Assembly (NCBI GenBank): GCA_964648115.1
Contig: CAZYME010000012.1
Location: 5,481-69,480 of the forward strand
Length of the DNA: 64,000 nucleotides
Source: CAZYME01 sp964648115
GTDB taxonomy: Bacteria; Pseudomonadota; Gammaproteobacteria; Legionellales; Legionellaceae
Direction: 5' to 3'
Made by a program: the position numbers and the translations under genes. Of the stretch, positions 49,891-58,376 are shown in pieces (position 1 is the first letter of the stretch; each line of letters starts with the position of its first letter). Under the pieces are notes generated by a model that ran no database searches, had not been told where the DNA came from, and worked only from the letters and a program-made list of their open reading frames with translations.

Positions 49891-51228
49891 CTAACGGTCA
49901 CGAATGGGATGGCTACGCAGATTATTACCAAGCAATTTAGGGCTAAAGAAACAAACACTCCAGGATATTAACGCTACAATAGTTAAGTAAATTCCAGGCG
50001 CTATTATAGAATCAAAATATTTAATCATTACCGTACACACCAAAGGGCTCATCCCTCCAAAAAAAGCATATGCAAGATTGTAGCTCATAGCTACACCTGA
50101 ATAACGAATTGGGGTTGGAAATAAATGCGCTAGCATGATGGCATAAGCCGCAGGCAGCAGGCAAAAAATAGTTGCAAAAATCATATAGCTGAACACAACC
50201 CAGAACAAACCATGTATTGTTAGCAGCGCAAAAAATCCGTAGCTCAGTAGCACTAAAGCACCGGTACCAATCAAGTATATTCTGCGAGAACCAAAACGAT
50301 CAGTAATTAGCCCCCCAAGAAGAATCATGAAGCTAAGGAAAAATGTCCCCGCGGTATTCATTCTCACGATCAGTGTAAAATCATAATGAAAATATTGATG
50401 CAAATACGTAGGCCAATATAGGAAAATAAACACAGAAACTGAAGCAACCGCTATCAGCAATGTACCTTGAAAAACCTGCTTTGATGAATGCCTCATTAGT
50501 TCTACAAAAGGAATTTTCTGCACGTCTTTTGGTTTCAGAGATTTAAAAGCCGCTGTTTCATGCAAATAACGACGTAGAAACATAGAGCCCAAACCAAGCA
50601 CACCACCTAAAATAAACGGAATACGCCAGCCGAATGCTAAGAGTTGTGCTTCAGATAAACTGGAGGACAAGACAGTAGTCACGGCAGATGCAATCAGCAT
50701 CCCCATATTAATCCCTGCGAACAAGGTGGATAAAGAAAAACCCTGTCTGTGATCTTCCACATGTTCGGCAACAAATGTCAGTGCCGCTGGAACCTCACCA
50801 CCAAGCGCGAGCCCTTGCAACATTCTAAAAATTAACAATAACACAGGAGCCACAACACCAATTTCTGCGGTAGTCGGTAATAATCCTATGGCCAATGATG
50901 GAATAGCCATAAATAATATCGTGACGATAAAAACCACCTTGCGCCCATATCTGTCGCCAAAGTGGCCGAAAATAATTCCACCCAGAGGGCGTAATAGATA
51001 ACCAATTGAAAAAATTGCCAGCGTCTTTAAGGTTGCAACATATGAGGAGTTATCCGCAAAAAATAATTTTTCAATCAGGTGGGCAAAAAAAATGTAAATA
51101 ATAAAATCATAGTATTCAAGCGCCCCACCTAACGAGGACAGAATCAAAACTTTTTTTTGTTCGCGAGTAAAGGAGTTTATTTTCTGCATAAAGACTGTAT
51201 TTATAGTAGCCCAGCGTTTAGAGTTCAT
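49891..51228 (-). CDS. MHS-family (ProP-like) major-facilitator symporter
   Basis: 445 residues, 12 predicted helices. Metabolite:H+ symporter signatures: SLGGALEYYDFIIYIFFAHL at helix 1, IGYLLRPLGGIIFGHFGDRY and FRMLQGLALGGEVPAALTFV. Substrates in this family include proline/betaine, citrate, alpha-ketoglutarate or other acids; not resolved here. The start is uncertain because no good ribosome site is visible (51228 or 51189). Confidence 0.9.
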   Translation of the reverse strand: MNSKRWATINTVFMQKINSFTREQKKVLILSSLGGALEYYDFIIYIFFAHLIEKLFFADNSSYVATLKTLAIFSIGYLLRPLGGIIFGHFGDRYGRKVVFIVTILFMAIPSLAIGLLPTTAEIGVVAPVLLLIFRMLQGLALGGEVPAALTFVAEHVEDHRQGFSLSTLFAGINMGMLIASAVTTVLSSSLSEAQLLAFGWRIPFILGGVLGLGSMFLRRYLHETAAFKSLKPKDVQKIPFVELMRHSSKQVFQGTLLIAVASVSVFIFLYWPTYLHQYFHYDFTLIVRMNTAGTFFLSFMILLGGLITDRFGSRRIYLIGTGALVLLSYGFFALLTIHGLFWVVFSYMIFATIFCLLPAAYAIMLAHLFPTPIRYSGVAMSYNLAYAFFGGMSPLVCTVMIKYFDSIIAPGIYLTIVALISWSVCFFSPKLLGNNLRSHPIRDR

Positions 51229-51326
51229 ATTCTGTCACAAAGCATACGAACCCCCTACTTTTTTCTACAATTTTTGGAATATACTGTGCAATATCATCCA
51301 AGCTTGCCTATAAAAGAGGTAGTTTA

Positions 51327-51893
51327 ATGACCCAAGACCTCATAAGTTCAATTCGATTTGAAAAGGTTAATCAGCAACATCAAAAAACCATTTTTGGATG
51401 GCTTGATGAGACACATATGCAAGAATTTTGGGATAATAGTCAGCAACATAGGGATGATATTATTCATTTTATTAATGGCCGTCTTACGCCCTCTCCTTAT
51501 TTTCGCGGCATTTTTACTTACTGGGTTGGTATTATTAATAACGAACCATTTAGTTTTATTTTAACAGCCGAAGTACACTCAAATGATAACTGCGAACCAA
51601 TCTGGCATGAGCAAATTTCACAAACAGGAAAAACATATAGCATTGATTTCGGTATTGGTAATAAAAATTATTTAGGGCAAGGTTTAGCGGCTACAACGCT
51701 GAAAAAATTTACTGTTTTCTTTCAAGAGCAAGTTGATCCATTAGCAGATACTTTTTTCATTGACCCTAATGAAAATAATCCTCGAGCTATGCATGTATTT
51801 GAAAAGGCTGGTTTCAGAGCAATTGGTGATTCCACAGTAAAAGAAGGCATTTTTACAGACCAACAGAAGGTTTTAATGGTTATGAAGCCGTAG
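51327..51893 (+). CDS. GNAT N-acetyltransferase (RimJ/AacA4-like)
   Basis: 188 residues. YSIDFGIGNKNYLGQGLAAT is the acetyl-CoA binding motif A, and FIDPNENNPRAMHVFEKAGF is motif B. The N-terminal FEKVNQQHQKTIFGWLDETH and the length resemble aminoglycoside 6'-N-acetyltransferase and siderophore-acyl relatives. The natural substrate is unknown; antibiotic modification should not be assumed. AAAGAGG precedes the ATG. Confidence 0.85.
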   Translation: MTQDLISSIRFEKVNQQHQKTIFGWLDETHMQEFWDNSQQHRDDIIHFINGRLTPSPYFRGIFTYWVGIINNEPFSFILTAEVHSNDNCEPIWHEQISQTGKTYSIDFGIGNKNYLGQGLAATTLKKFTVFFQEQVDPLADTFFIDPNENNPRAMHVFEKAGFRAIGDSTVKEGIFTDQQKVLMVMKP

Positions 51894-52024
51894 ATAGATT
51901 TGTGTACTGAAAACCCCACATTATATTATTTACCATTTGTAACCACATAGTTATTCCAAAACTAAATACATTAATGCTACTCTTTTGTGAAAGCTTCTGA
52001 AATTATATATAAGGACATATATAT

Positions 52025-53320
52025 ATGTGGCATAGCATGCGCAATACCTTAGGCCCCCTCCTTCTCATGCTCGTCTGTCCCCCTTTTGTAATGTTAATGT
52101 GGTATACAAATACAACGCTGGGCGGCTCTTTGTCAGAGCTTTTTAGTTTAATGCTAGAACAAGGCATTTTTCAGACTACCTATACTATTTGGAAACCTTA
52201 TTTTTTCGGCTCCTCTCTGGCCTGGGGCATGATTGCGTGCTTTATAGTATTTGAACTCGCCTTGATGCGCCTGTTACCAGGGAAAACCTGGCATGGGCCT
52301 ATAACCCCCAAGGGAAATGTTCCTGTTTATAAAGCCAATGGGGTTTTCGCATTCCTTACCACAATGGCTGTATTTTGCATTGCGACGTTTGGGTTACAAA
52401 TATTTCCCGCGAGTATTCTCTATGATAACTTAGGTTACATTTTAGGCGCGCTGAATATTTTTAGCCTACTATTTTGTGGTTTGCTTTACATCAAAGGCCG
52501 TTTTTTCCCTTCTTCAACGGATGCTGGTATTACACAAAACTTCTTGTTTGATTATTACTGGGGAACTGAGCTTTACCCTCAAGTATGGGGTTTGCATATT
52601 AAAAAATTTATCACTTGCCGCTTTGGGATGATGAGCTGGGGAGTACTGCTTATATCTTATTGTTCTAAACAAGCCGAGCTAGGTGGTTTAGCCAACTCCA
52701 TGTTAATTGCTGTATCCCTACAATTTTTATACATCCTAAAGTTTTATATTTGGGAAAATGGTTATCTTCGTTCACTAGATATTATGCATGACAGAGCTGG
52801 ATTCTATATTTGTTGGGGTTGCTTAGTATGGGTACCTTGCATCTATACCTCCCCTAGTATGTATCTCGTTCTTCATCCTGTTCATTTGAGTTTTGCATCG
52901 GCAATAGCCTTGTTTTGCTTAGGAGTCTTCTTTATATCGATTAATTATCTCGCTGATAGGCAAAGGCTAGTAGCAAGGGCCACTGGAGGTAATTGCAAAA
53001 TATGGGGTAAAAATCCTACTACTCTGTTAGCAAATTATAAGACCGAGCAAGGGCAGAAAAAGCAAACTATCTTACTTGCATCAGGATGGTGGGGAATTGC
53101 GCGCCATTTTCATTATGTTCCAGAACTAGCCGCATCATTTATTTGGTCTGCTCCTGCGCTTTTCACGCATTTTGCACCCTATTTTTATTTTTGTTACCTG
53201 GTTATTCTTCTGGTAGATCGAGCATTTCGCGATGACAGGCGATGTGCGAAAAAATATGGCCATGATTGGAAAAAATATTGCGAGAAAGTACCCTACAAAA
53301 TCATTCCTTTTTTAATTTAA
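52025..53320 (+). CDS. Eukaryote-like sterol reductase (ERG4/ERG24, DHCR7 type)
   Basis: 431 residues, about nine to ten membrane helices. Family blocks: FDYYWGTELYPQVWGLHIKK, LASGWWGIARHFHYVPEL (NADPH region) and the terminal DDRRCAKKYGHDWKKYC with VPYKIIPFLI. These match delta-7/delta-14/delta-24 sterol reductases of eukaryotes. Such genes are known in Coxiella burnetii and reported from Legionella drancourtii as acquisitions from eukaryotes. Bacteria of this kind make no sterols, so host or amoebal sterols are the likely substrate (inference). Confidence 0.92.
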   Translation: MWHSMRNTLGPLLLMLVCPPFVMLMWYTNTTLGGSLSELFSLMLEQGIFQTTYTIWKPYFFGSSLAWGMIACFIVFELALMRLLPGKTWHGPITPKGNVPVYKANGVFAFLTTMAVFCIATFGLQIFPASILYDNLGYILGALNIFSLLFCGLLYIKGRFFPSSTDAGITQNFLFDYYWGTELYPQVWGLHIKKFITCRFGMMSWGVLLISYCSKQAELGGLANSMLIAVSLQFLYILKFYIWENGYLRSLDIMHDRAGFYICWGCLVWVPCIYTSPSMYLVLHPVHLSFASAIALFCLGVFFISINYLADRQRLVARATGGNCKIWGKNPTTLLANYKTEQGQKKQTILLASGWWGIARHFHYVPELAASFIWSAPALFTHFAPYFYFCYLVILLVDRAFRDDRRCAKKYGHDWKKYCEKVPYKIIPFLI

Positions 53321-53323
53321 TGC

Positions 53324-53370
53324 ACAATTTTAACCCGTATGGTGAAAGGCGGAATGAAGGATTAAAATTG
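53324..53370. terminator. Hairpin between convergent genes
   Basis: CAATTTTAACCC (53324-53335) and GGATTAAAATTG (53359-53370) are inverted repeats with one mismatch. The inner part resembles the GTATGGAGCGAAGCGGAATG repeat at the window's right end. It probably ends transcripts of both the sterol reductase and LRR genes. Confidence 0.55.
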
Positions 53371-53395
53371 AGCATTATGATATGGCCGGTGTAAG

Positions 53396-54385
53396 CTATT
53401 TAGGTCTTGTAGGTGATTCGTCAAGGGCGCGGGATACTGCATCTGGAAGATTTTCTCGATCAGACTCCGCCATCCTTCCAGCACGAAGTTCTTCCTTAAT
53501 ATACGCAGCACCTATGCTTTTAAGAGTCGAAGGCAACCTTATCCCAAGTTTAAATGCTAGGGCATTATCAGTTGTTGTTTCTGTTTTAAGGCGGGAAAAT
53601 TCTACATTTGCAGGCGTTTTGATACCAGGAAATATCGTGAGCAATCCCTTACAATCTTCAGGGCTCATCGATGTTACCTGAGTCGCTGACAGTTTAATTT
53701 TAACAATACTAGGCAATTTTGTTGATTCAGCAGCAATTTCTGCGAAAGGTATGTCTAAATAGCCGCTTAGATCAAGCGAACGGATCCCTTGAGGCAAATT
53801 AGAAAAAGCTCTACTTAATCCAGCTGATGTTGCATTCTCGTACGTAGGGCCAGTCCCAGCCAAAATCAAGGACTCCAACTGTCTAGGAAATGAAGAGAAG
53901 ATTTTTGTTATCTGATCGTCATCATGCTCTCGGAGTGAGTTTCCACTTAAATCTAGTGAATTAAGACCATCATGGAGTGTGCCAAACACTCTTGGTAAGT
54001 CATCTATCGGCCTTCCACAAAACAAATCATTATCAGCTAACCCAAGTGATACCACGTTTCTTCTGATACTTCTGAAGGTTTGTTCTAAGAGCCCTGTTTC
54101 TCTAGAAGAAAGACCATTCTTAGCTAAATTTAAGTTTCCAGCAAAAACAATGGCGGCAAGTATTTGCTGCAAATCCGTATTATCTATCTTGGCCAAACTA
54201 GTGTTGCTCAAATTAAGCGATTGTATAGTTGGTGGTAGGCTCTTCAGGGCAGCTACTAAATCTGCAACTGGTATTTTGCTCAAGTCATTCCCGCTCAAAT
54301 TCAGCTCTGTCGCATCCGGAGGTATATTGCGGAAAGCATCTTGTAGAGTGTCTGTACTCAATTCGGATATTTTATGCTGAGGCAT
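53396..54385 (-). CDS. Leucine-rich-repeat protein, candidate effector
   Basis: 329 residues. Multiple LRR units about residues 15-230 (ATELNLSGNDLSKIPVADLV, TIQSLNLSNTSLAKIDNTDL, GLNSLDLSGNSLREHDDDQI, GIRSLDLSGYLDIPFAEI). No signal peptide. The C-terminal region (about 270-329) is charged, with KEELRAGRMAESDRENL, compatible with Dot/Icm-type export (inference). The start at 54385 is chosen because AGGAGG stands seven bases upstream; the open frame extends 23 codons further without support. A small helical protein is encoded 65 bp upstream in the same direction. Confidence 0.8.
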   Translation of the reverse strand: MPQHKISELSTDTLQDAFRNIPPDATELNLSGNDLSKIPVADLVAALKSLPPTIQSLNLSNTSLAKIDNTDLQQILAAIVFAGNLNLAKNGLSSRETGLLEQTFRSIRRNVVSLGLADNDLFCGRPIDDLPRVFGTLHDGLNSLDLSGNSLREHDDDQITKIFSSFPRQLESLILAGTGPTYENATSAGLSRAFSNLPQGIRSLDLSGYLDIPFAEIAAESTKLPSIVKIKLSATQVTSMSPEDCKGLLTIFPGIKTPANVEFSRLKTETTTDNALAFKLGIRLPSTLKSIGAAYIKEELRAGRMAESDRENLPDAVSRALDESPTRPK

Positions 54386-54450
54386 TTCACTTCCTCCTCT
54401 CAACATGACTTTATTACAATATAGCACAAAATAATACCAATATATCAATA

Positions 54451-54684
54451 TCAAATCATATGGTTTATTTTTTTTACCAAAACCTCCTCCTTTAACTCCC
54501 TCAAGAAATCAGTAGCTAATCGTAATCCTTCGGATAGCTTATTATGCAGTTCTGGCTGCATATTTTGATCTTCTGCAGCCATTTCATTGGTTAAATCCAG
54601 CGATATCTCTTCCAACAAACGTATTTTTTCTAGATTGGAAATATCTCGTTGAAAAATTTCAAGCACCTCTACTTTTCTGTCCAT
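54451..54684 (-). CDS. Small helical (coiled-coil) protein
   Basis: 77 residues: MDRKVEVLEIFQRDISNLEK, IRLLEEISLDLTNEMAAEDQ and a second helix with LRLATDFLRELKEEVLVKK. Acidic and fully helical by eye, with no cysteines or membrane segment. It stands 65 bp before the LRR gene and may be co-transcribed. Size and acidity recall secretion chaperones or antitoxin-like partners, but no family is recognised. Confidence 0.65.
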   Translation of the reverse strand: MDRKVEVLEIFQRDISNLEKIRLLEEISLDLTNEMAAEDQNMQPELHNKLSEGLRLATDFLRELKEEVLVKKINHMI

Positions 54685-54809
54685 AGAATCACCGTGGATT
54701 TTTATATTGTTGTCTTTAAATTATACAACAAGCAATTAAAAAAAATTGGCGCGGTGCAAATAGCGAACAAATCTCTATCCAATCCTGTTATCCTCAACTT
54801 TCGTTATAT

Positions 54810-55655
54810 TTAATAACGTCGCAACTCTTCACAAAATAACTGCCCTAAAAATAATAAAACCCCTATTAAATCGGCAACCCCGCCGGGGCTGATGCCTTCT
54901 TTTGAGAACTCATGGTGAATTTCAAGCGCTTTTTCTTTGCGTGTTTTCAAGCAGGGAATGGCTAATAGGTCAGCAGCAATGTATTTTGCATAATCTAACC
55001 CCAATCTACCTTTTTTATATAAGACATTGGTATCATCTATTTTTATCAAGAGTTCTAAATATGCAAATAAACAGGCTGTATCTAATGATTTGGTATCTGC
55101 AAATAAAGCAATAAAAGCAGGCAGCAATTGGAAAACCAGATCATAGCCTTGTATTGCCATTTGTATTGCATCAATTACTTTACGCTCTCTGCGTACGCTG
55201 GCTCCATGACTATTTGGGTTTGCGTTGTGTCCCACTAAATTAGTTTCCCAGTCTCTTAGTAATTGTTGGTGTAGCTCAGTAGGAGTAAAGCCTTTTTGTT
55301 CGCGTGTTAGCTTAGCTACAGAAACACAAAAAATACCCAATGCAAAGATAGCCCCGCGGTGGGTGTTAACACCCCGTGTTTTCTCAAGCATTCGTTGCTC
55401 GGCTTGGATTGCTGTGCGTTTTAGATGCTCAAAAGAGTGGTTCATTACGCCCTCTCTCGAGATTTGATAAAAGTAATGACGTAATGTAAACATACTACGA
55501 TAAAACGTCTCACCATTCATATCATGGTGAGCACCTGAATCCACGAAACTCACTAATCCAGGCTTTGGATAGGCTTTTACTTCAAAGTACAAAGCCCTTA
55601 CTGCCATTTTAGCTAAAGATCTATCACAACAAGGGATAGCTTGCATATAACTCAT
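54810..55655 (-). CDS. mdcB: Triphosphoribosyl-dephospho-CoA synthase (MdcB)
   Basis: 281 residues, CitG/MdcB family. Makes 2'-(5''-triphosphoribosyl)-3'-dephospho-CoA from dephospho-CoA and ATP, the precursor of the malonate decarboxylase prosthetic group. Family blocks: EVKAYPKPGLVSFVDSGAHH, MNGETFYRSMFTL, TRGVNTHRGAIFALGI and DDTNVLYKKG, ending SPGGVADL. Overlaps mdcG by 32 bases. Last gene of the operon. Confidence 0.93.
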   Translation of the reverse strand: MSYMQAIPCCDRSLAKMAVRALYFEVKAYPKPGLVSFVDSGAHHDMNGETFYRSMFTLRHYFYQISREGVMNHSFEHLKRTAIQAEQRMLEKTRGVNTHRGAIFALGIFCVSVAKLTREQKGFTPTELHQQLLRDWETNLVGHNANPNSHGASVRRERKVIDAIQMAIQGYDLVFQLLPAFIALFADTKSLDTACLFAYLELLIKIDDTNVLYKKGRLGLDYAKYIAADLLAIPCLKTRKEKALEIHHEFSKEGISPGGVADLIGVLLFLGQLFCEELRRY

Positions 55656-56259
55656 CTCTTGATATTAAGTGCACCTTGTCTCGCGTTTTGCATAATAATT
55701 TATTGGCGGATAAATTAAGTAACTCTTTGATAGCAATATCTCCTATTTTTTTAAAACGGAGTTCTCCATCAATAGCCCTATTAAATGTACTGTTTAATAA
55801 ACAGATTAATTCTTTTAATATAGCTATAGAATATTGAGGTGAATAGTTAATCAGTAAATCAAGATCAGATGCTTCATCCACTACTCTTTGATCTGACAAA
55901 TAATGGTATAGAAATGAGCCATAAACGGCTATATCTTCAGGCAGTTTGTGTAGCCCCCTCACTCCATAACAACGAATAAAAAAATCCTCCATATCCACTA
56001 GTTTGGGTAGCGACTGCTGCCTTACTACATCAACCTTGTCTATTGTTAGACTTACGCGGTATTTTTTATTATCAAAAAAAAGGGGTAAACCCAGGTTGAC
56101 CGTTTCATCAGAGGTTTGTCTTGCATAAACACATGGCAATCCATTTTTTAGCCAATCAACAACGTGTTTATGAATAACATCATTATCATAGTGCAATGAT
56201 TGGATAGAAAAGCGTGACTGGCTATCAATAAAAACCAAATCATGCCGCTGCGCTATCAT
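55624..56259 (-). CDS. mdcG: Phosphoribosyl-dephospho-CoA transferase (MdcG)
   Basis: 211 residues. A nucleotidyltransferase that attaches the prosthetic group to the acyl-carrier serine. IAVYGSFLYHYLSD and DLDLLINYS form the nucleotidyltransferase GS...DxD centre; it starts QRHDLVFID, like MdcG. The target should be Ser27 of the MdcC part of the fused subunit. Overlaps mdcE by four bases and mdcB by 32. Confidence 0.9.
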   Translation of the reverse strand: MIAQRHDLVFIDSQSRFSIQSLHYDNDVIHKHVVDWLKNGLPCVYARQTSDETVNLGLPLFFDNKKYRVSLTIDKVDVVRQQSLPKLVDMEDFFIRCYGVRGLHKLPEDIAVYGSFLYHYLSDQRVVDEASDLDLLINYSPQYSIAILKELICLLNSTFNRAIDGELRFKKIGDIAIKELLNLSANKLLCKTRDKVHLISRDELYASYPLL

Positions 56260-56963
56260 GAGTAATTAGCCACCTTATTGATAAGCGAATAAGCCAATTT
56301 TCTTCCTCCGCGCTTTTCTCCCAAGAAAGCTCGGTTATCTTGCGTTTCATTTTCTCTTGTGGCTACACCTATTTTTTCTGCAAGCTCAGATAGGGGAGCG
56401 ATTTCGTGCAAACCACCTAACTCATAGAAATTATGGACTCCAGGGGCAAATACGGGGAGTGTTTTACTGAGCTTTTGCAGTGTGCTCAGTTCAATTTTGG
56501 TTACTTTCGCAATCCCTTCAAGCCACATTACAGCTAATTCAGCGTCAGGTAAGGCTAATATGGTATCCGCCATCAAACCATAGGCGATAAAAGCTCCCCC
56601 AAGGGCTTGGTTATATATTAGCGATATTAATCTGTTACCTTGTTTTCGTAAGCATTCTAAACATTCGAGCAAATGGCCAAAATATTGATGCATACCAAGC
56701 CACTCGTCACGCATTGCTAATTGCTGGCCGGCAACATCAACTAGGAGTAATACAGGTGCTTTTGACTGGCTTTCCAATATTTCTATTACTTTTTGTGCCA
56801 TGATCAGCGCTTGTTCTGCACCTAGGAATGTGGATTCTTTAACGCCTAGAATATGAATGGGTTGATTTTTAAGAGAAGCTTTGCCGTAAATGACGGATTG
56901 GCATTCTGTCAGGGGGATGTCTGTGGTGAATATGTGTTTTATTAGATCTTTTAGTGAGATCAT
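56256..56963 (-). CDS. mdcE: Malonate decarboxylase gamma subunit (MdcE)
   Basis: 235 residues, carboxyltransferase-like crotonase fold. With the beta subunit it decarboxylates the malonyl thioester on the carrier. VLLLVDVAGQQLAMRDEWLG and NQALGGAFIAYGLMAD are the MdcE family blocks. The start at 56963 (MISLKDLIKHIF) is chosen for AGGAG nine bases upstream and the family N-terminus. The frame stays open to 57119, but that extension is mostly translated family A repeat. A 218-bp gap with that repeat separates it from mdcCD. Confidence 0.92.
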   Translation of the reverse strand: MISLKDLIKHIFTTDIPLTECQSVIYGKASLKNQPIHILGVKESTFLGAEQALIMAQKVIEILESQSKAPVLLLVDVAGQQLAMRDEWLGMHQYFGHLLECLECLRKQGNRLISLIYNQALGGAFIAYGLMADTILALPDAELAVMWLEGIAKVTKIELSTLQKLSKTLPVFAPGVHNFYELGGLHEIAPLSELAEKIGVATRENETQDNRAFLGEKRGGRKLAYSLINKVANYS

Positions 56964-57057
56964 TCCTTTGTGCTCCTGATAATTCTTCTGATATTTCCTT
57001 GCTTTGAAAACATTGTAACTCCCGCTTTCGCACATAGGCGTCAACTTATGAAAATTG

Positions 57058-57125
57058 CCGTCTTTGCGAACGCAGTGAAGCAACCCAGTGCCCCTGGATT
57101 GCTTCGCTAACGCTCGCAAAGACGG
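57058..57125. repeat. Palindromic element, family A, inside the mdc operon
   Basis: CCGTCTTTGCGAACGCAGTG and CGCTAACGCTCGCAAAGACGG form the arms; GAAGCAACCCAG and CTGGATTGCTTC form the inner pairs. It lies between mdcCD and mdcE, the only large gap of the operon, and could alter the ratio of their mRNAs. Confidence 0.88.
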
Positions 57126-57181
57126 TTGTTTTTTTACCCACTTTCATTAAGTTAACACCGCGTGGACGACAGGTATTTTTC

Positions 57182-58366
57182 TTACGATTTAATCACCTTT
57201 GCTGCACTTAAAAAATCTTTCTCGTTCATATCAAAAACAATTGTTGCGAATTCTGGGTGTGTCTTATTTAAGTACTCTCCCTCTTCCTGGCAACCTGCAG
57301 TTTCTTCAATACGTTTTTTTAATAGCTGATGTTTTTGCTTTACCGAGGCTAAATCAATAGGAACTTTTTTATCTATAGCTTTCAGAAGCGCTGCTCGTAT
57401 CGAACTCGCATCAGAACCTACATAGCCCTGTGCCACATCTTGCAAGTACCGTGTTTTACCACCGTAAACTCGCCATACTAATGCTCTATCTCGTGCATCA
57501 AAAGCCTCATTGCCTGCCACAGCTTCAATAACCTCTGGGCCTGATACACCAATGCGGCCTATTTCATTAATGATAAGATAATCAAAACATGCTGAAATTA
57601 TACCCATACCGCCGAACGCACCATTTTTGCCACACACAACCCCAATGGTCATAACACCTTTATTTCTTGCTTCAAAAATAGCCCTGATTGCTTCTGAAAT
57701 CGCAATTTCTCCTGCATTTGCCTCGTGCAAACGCACCCCACCACTATCGATTAGGACAATGACTGCATCTACATTTGATTTAACCGCTGCTTCGAAAAGT
57801 CCTGTTAGTTTAGCGCCATGAATTTCACCAACGGCGCCACCCATAAAATCCTTTTGCTGAGCCGCAACCAGTATCTTTTTTTCCTGTAAGCATGCTGAGC
57901 CAATCACGATGCCATCGTCCGCTTGACCGGGTAAATTTAGCTTTGCTAAGTGAGGACTATAAAGTTTTTCATCTGCAAGCCATTCAACAAACGAATTACT
58001 ATCAAAAATGGCATTAATTCTTTCACGAGCCCCTAGCTCCAAATAATTTTTAGCCTCCCCTTGATAACCTTGAAAAGCTTCTAGGGCCTGTCGCAAGCGC
58101 AGGGACACAACTGCCGGAGTAGCACCATTGTCGGTAAGCGTAAATTGCAAACCGACCGGATGATATTCCTTAACAAAATCCTCAATCACTTTTTTCCAAA
58201 TAGAATTGTAATTCTCCATCATGGTTTCGACATTAAATACCGTTTGCAGGGTCTTGTTTTCCTCAGCAATAACCTCCAAATTACCCGACCCCACAACACC
58301 GCACACTACCTTTTTACCTTGGCAACGTTCCCCAGGAATAGTAAAACGAAATACCATCTTAGTCAT
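57182..58366 (-). CDS. Fused malonate decarboxylase delta (MdcC) and beta (MdcD) subunits
   Basis: 394 residues, two proteins in one. Residues about 1-100 are MdcC, the acyl-carrier subunit: TKMVFRFTIPGERCQGKKVV, GVVGSGNLEV with Ser27 as the likely prosthetic-group site, and TDNGATPAVVSLRLRQALEA. Residues about 110-394 are MdcD, the carboxyltransferase beta subunit: ARERINAIFDSNSFVEWL, DFMGGAVGEIHGAKLTG, LIDSGGVRLHEANAGE and GRIGVSGPEVIEAVAG. No stop or start separates them. In described operons these are separate genes. The start is at 58366 behind GGGAG. Confidence 0.9.
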   Translation of the reverse strand: MTKMVFRFTIPGERCQGKKVVCGVVGSGNLEVIAEENKTLQTVFNVETMMENYNSIWKKVIEDFVKEYHPVGLQFTLTDNGATPAVVSLRLRQALEAFQGYQGEAKNYLELGARERINAIFDSNSFVEWLADEKLYSPHLAKLNLPGQADDGIVIGSACLQEKKILVAAQQKDFMGGAVGEIHGAKLTGLFEAAVKSNVDAVIVLIDSGGVRLHEANAGEIAISEAIRAIFEARNKGVMTIGVVCGKNGAFGGMGIISACFDYLIINEIGRIGVSGPEVIEAVAGNEAFDARDRALVWRVYGGKTRYLQDVAQGYVGSDASSIRAALLKAIDKKVPIDLASVKQKHQLLKKRIEETAGCQEEGEYLNKTHPEFATIVFDMNEKDFLSAAKVIKS

Positions 58367-58376
58367 ATCTACTCCC

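Noticed and set aside
51327..51893. Calling the GNAT enzyme an aminoglycoside resistance gene
   Set aside because: Only general similarity to the AacA4 type is visible; many such acetyltransferases act on other substrates.
53979..54380. 133-codon frame antisense to the LRR gene
   Set aside because: A by-product of the regular repeat composition of the LRR coding strand; no start signal.
56964..57119. 52-residue N-terminal extension of MdcE
   Set aside because: Most of it is the translated family A palindrome (57058-57125). A good ribosome site and the family N-terminus start at 56963.
2342..57125. CRISPR array from the repeated palindromes
   Set aside because: Copies are scattered over 55 kb, lack regular spacers and no cas gene is present.
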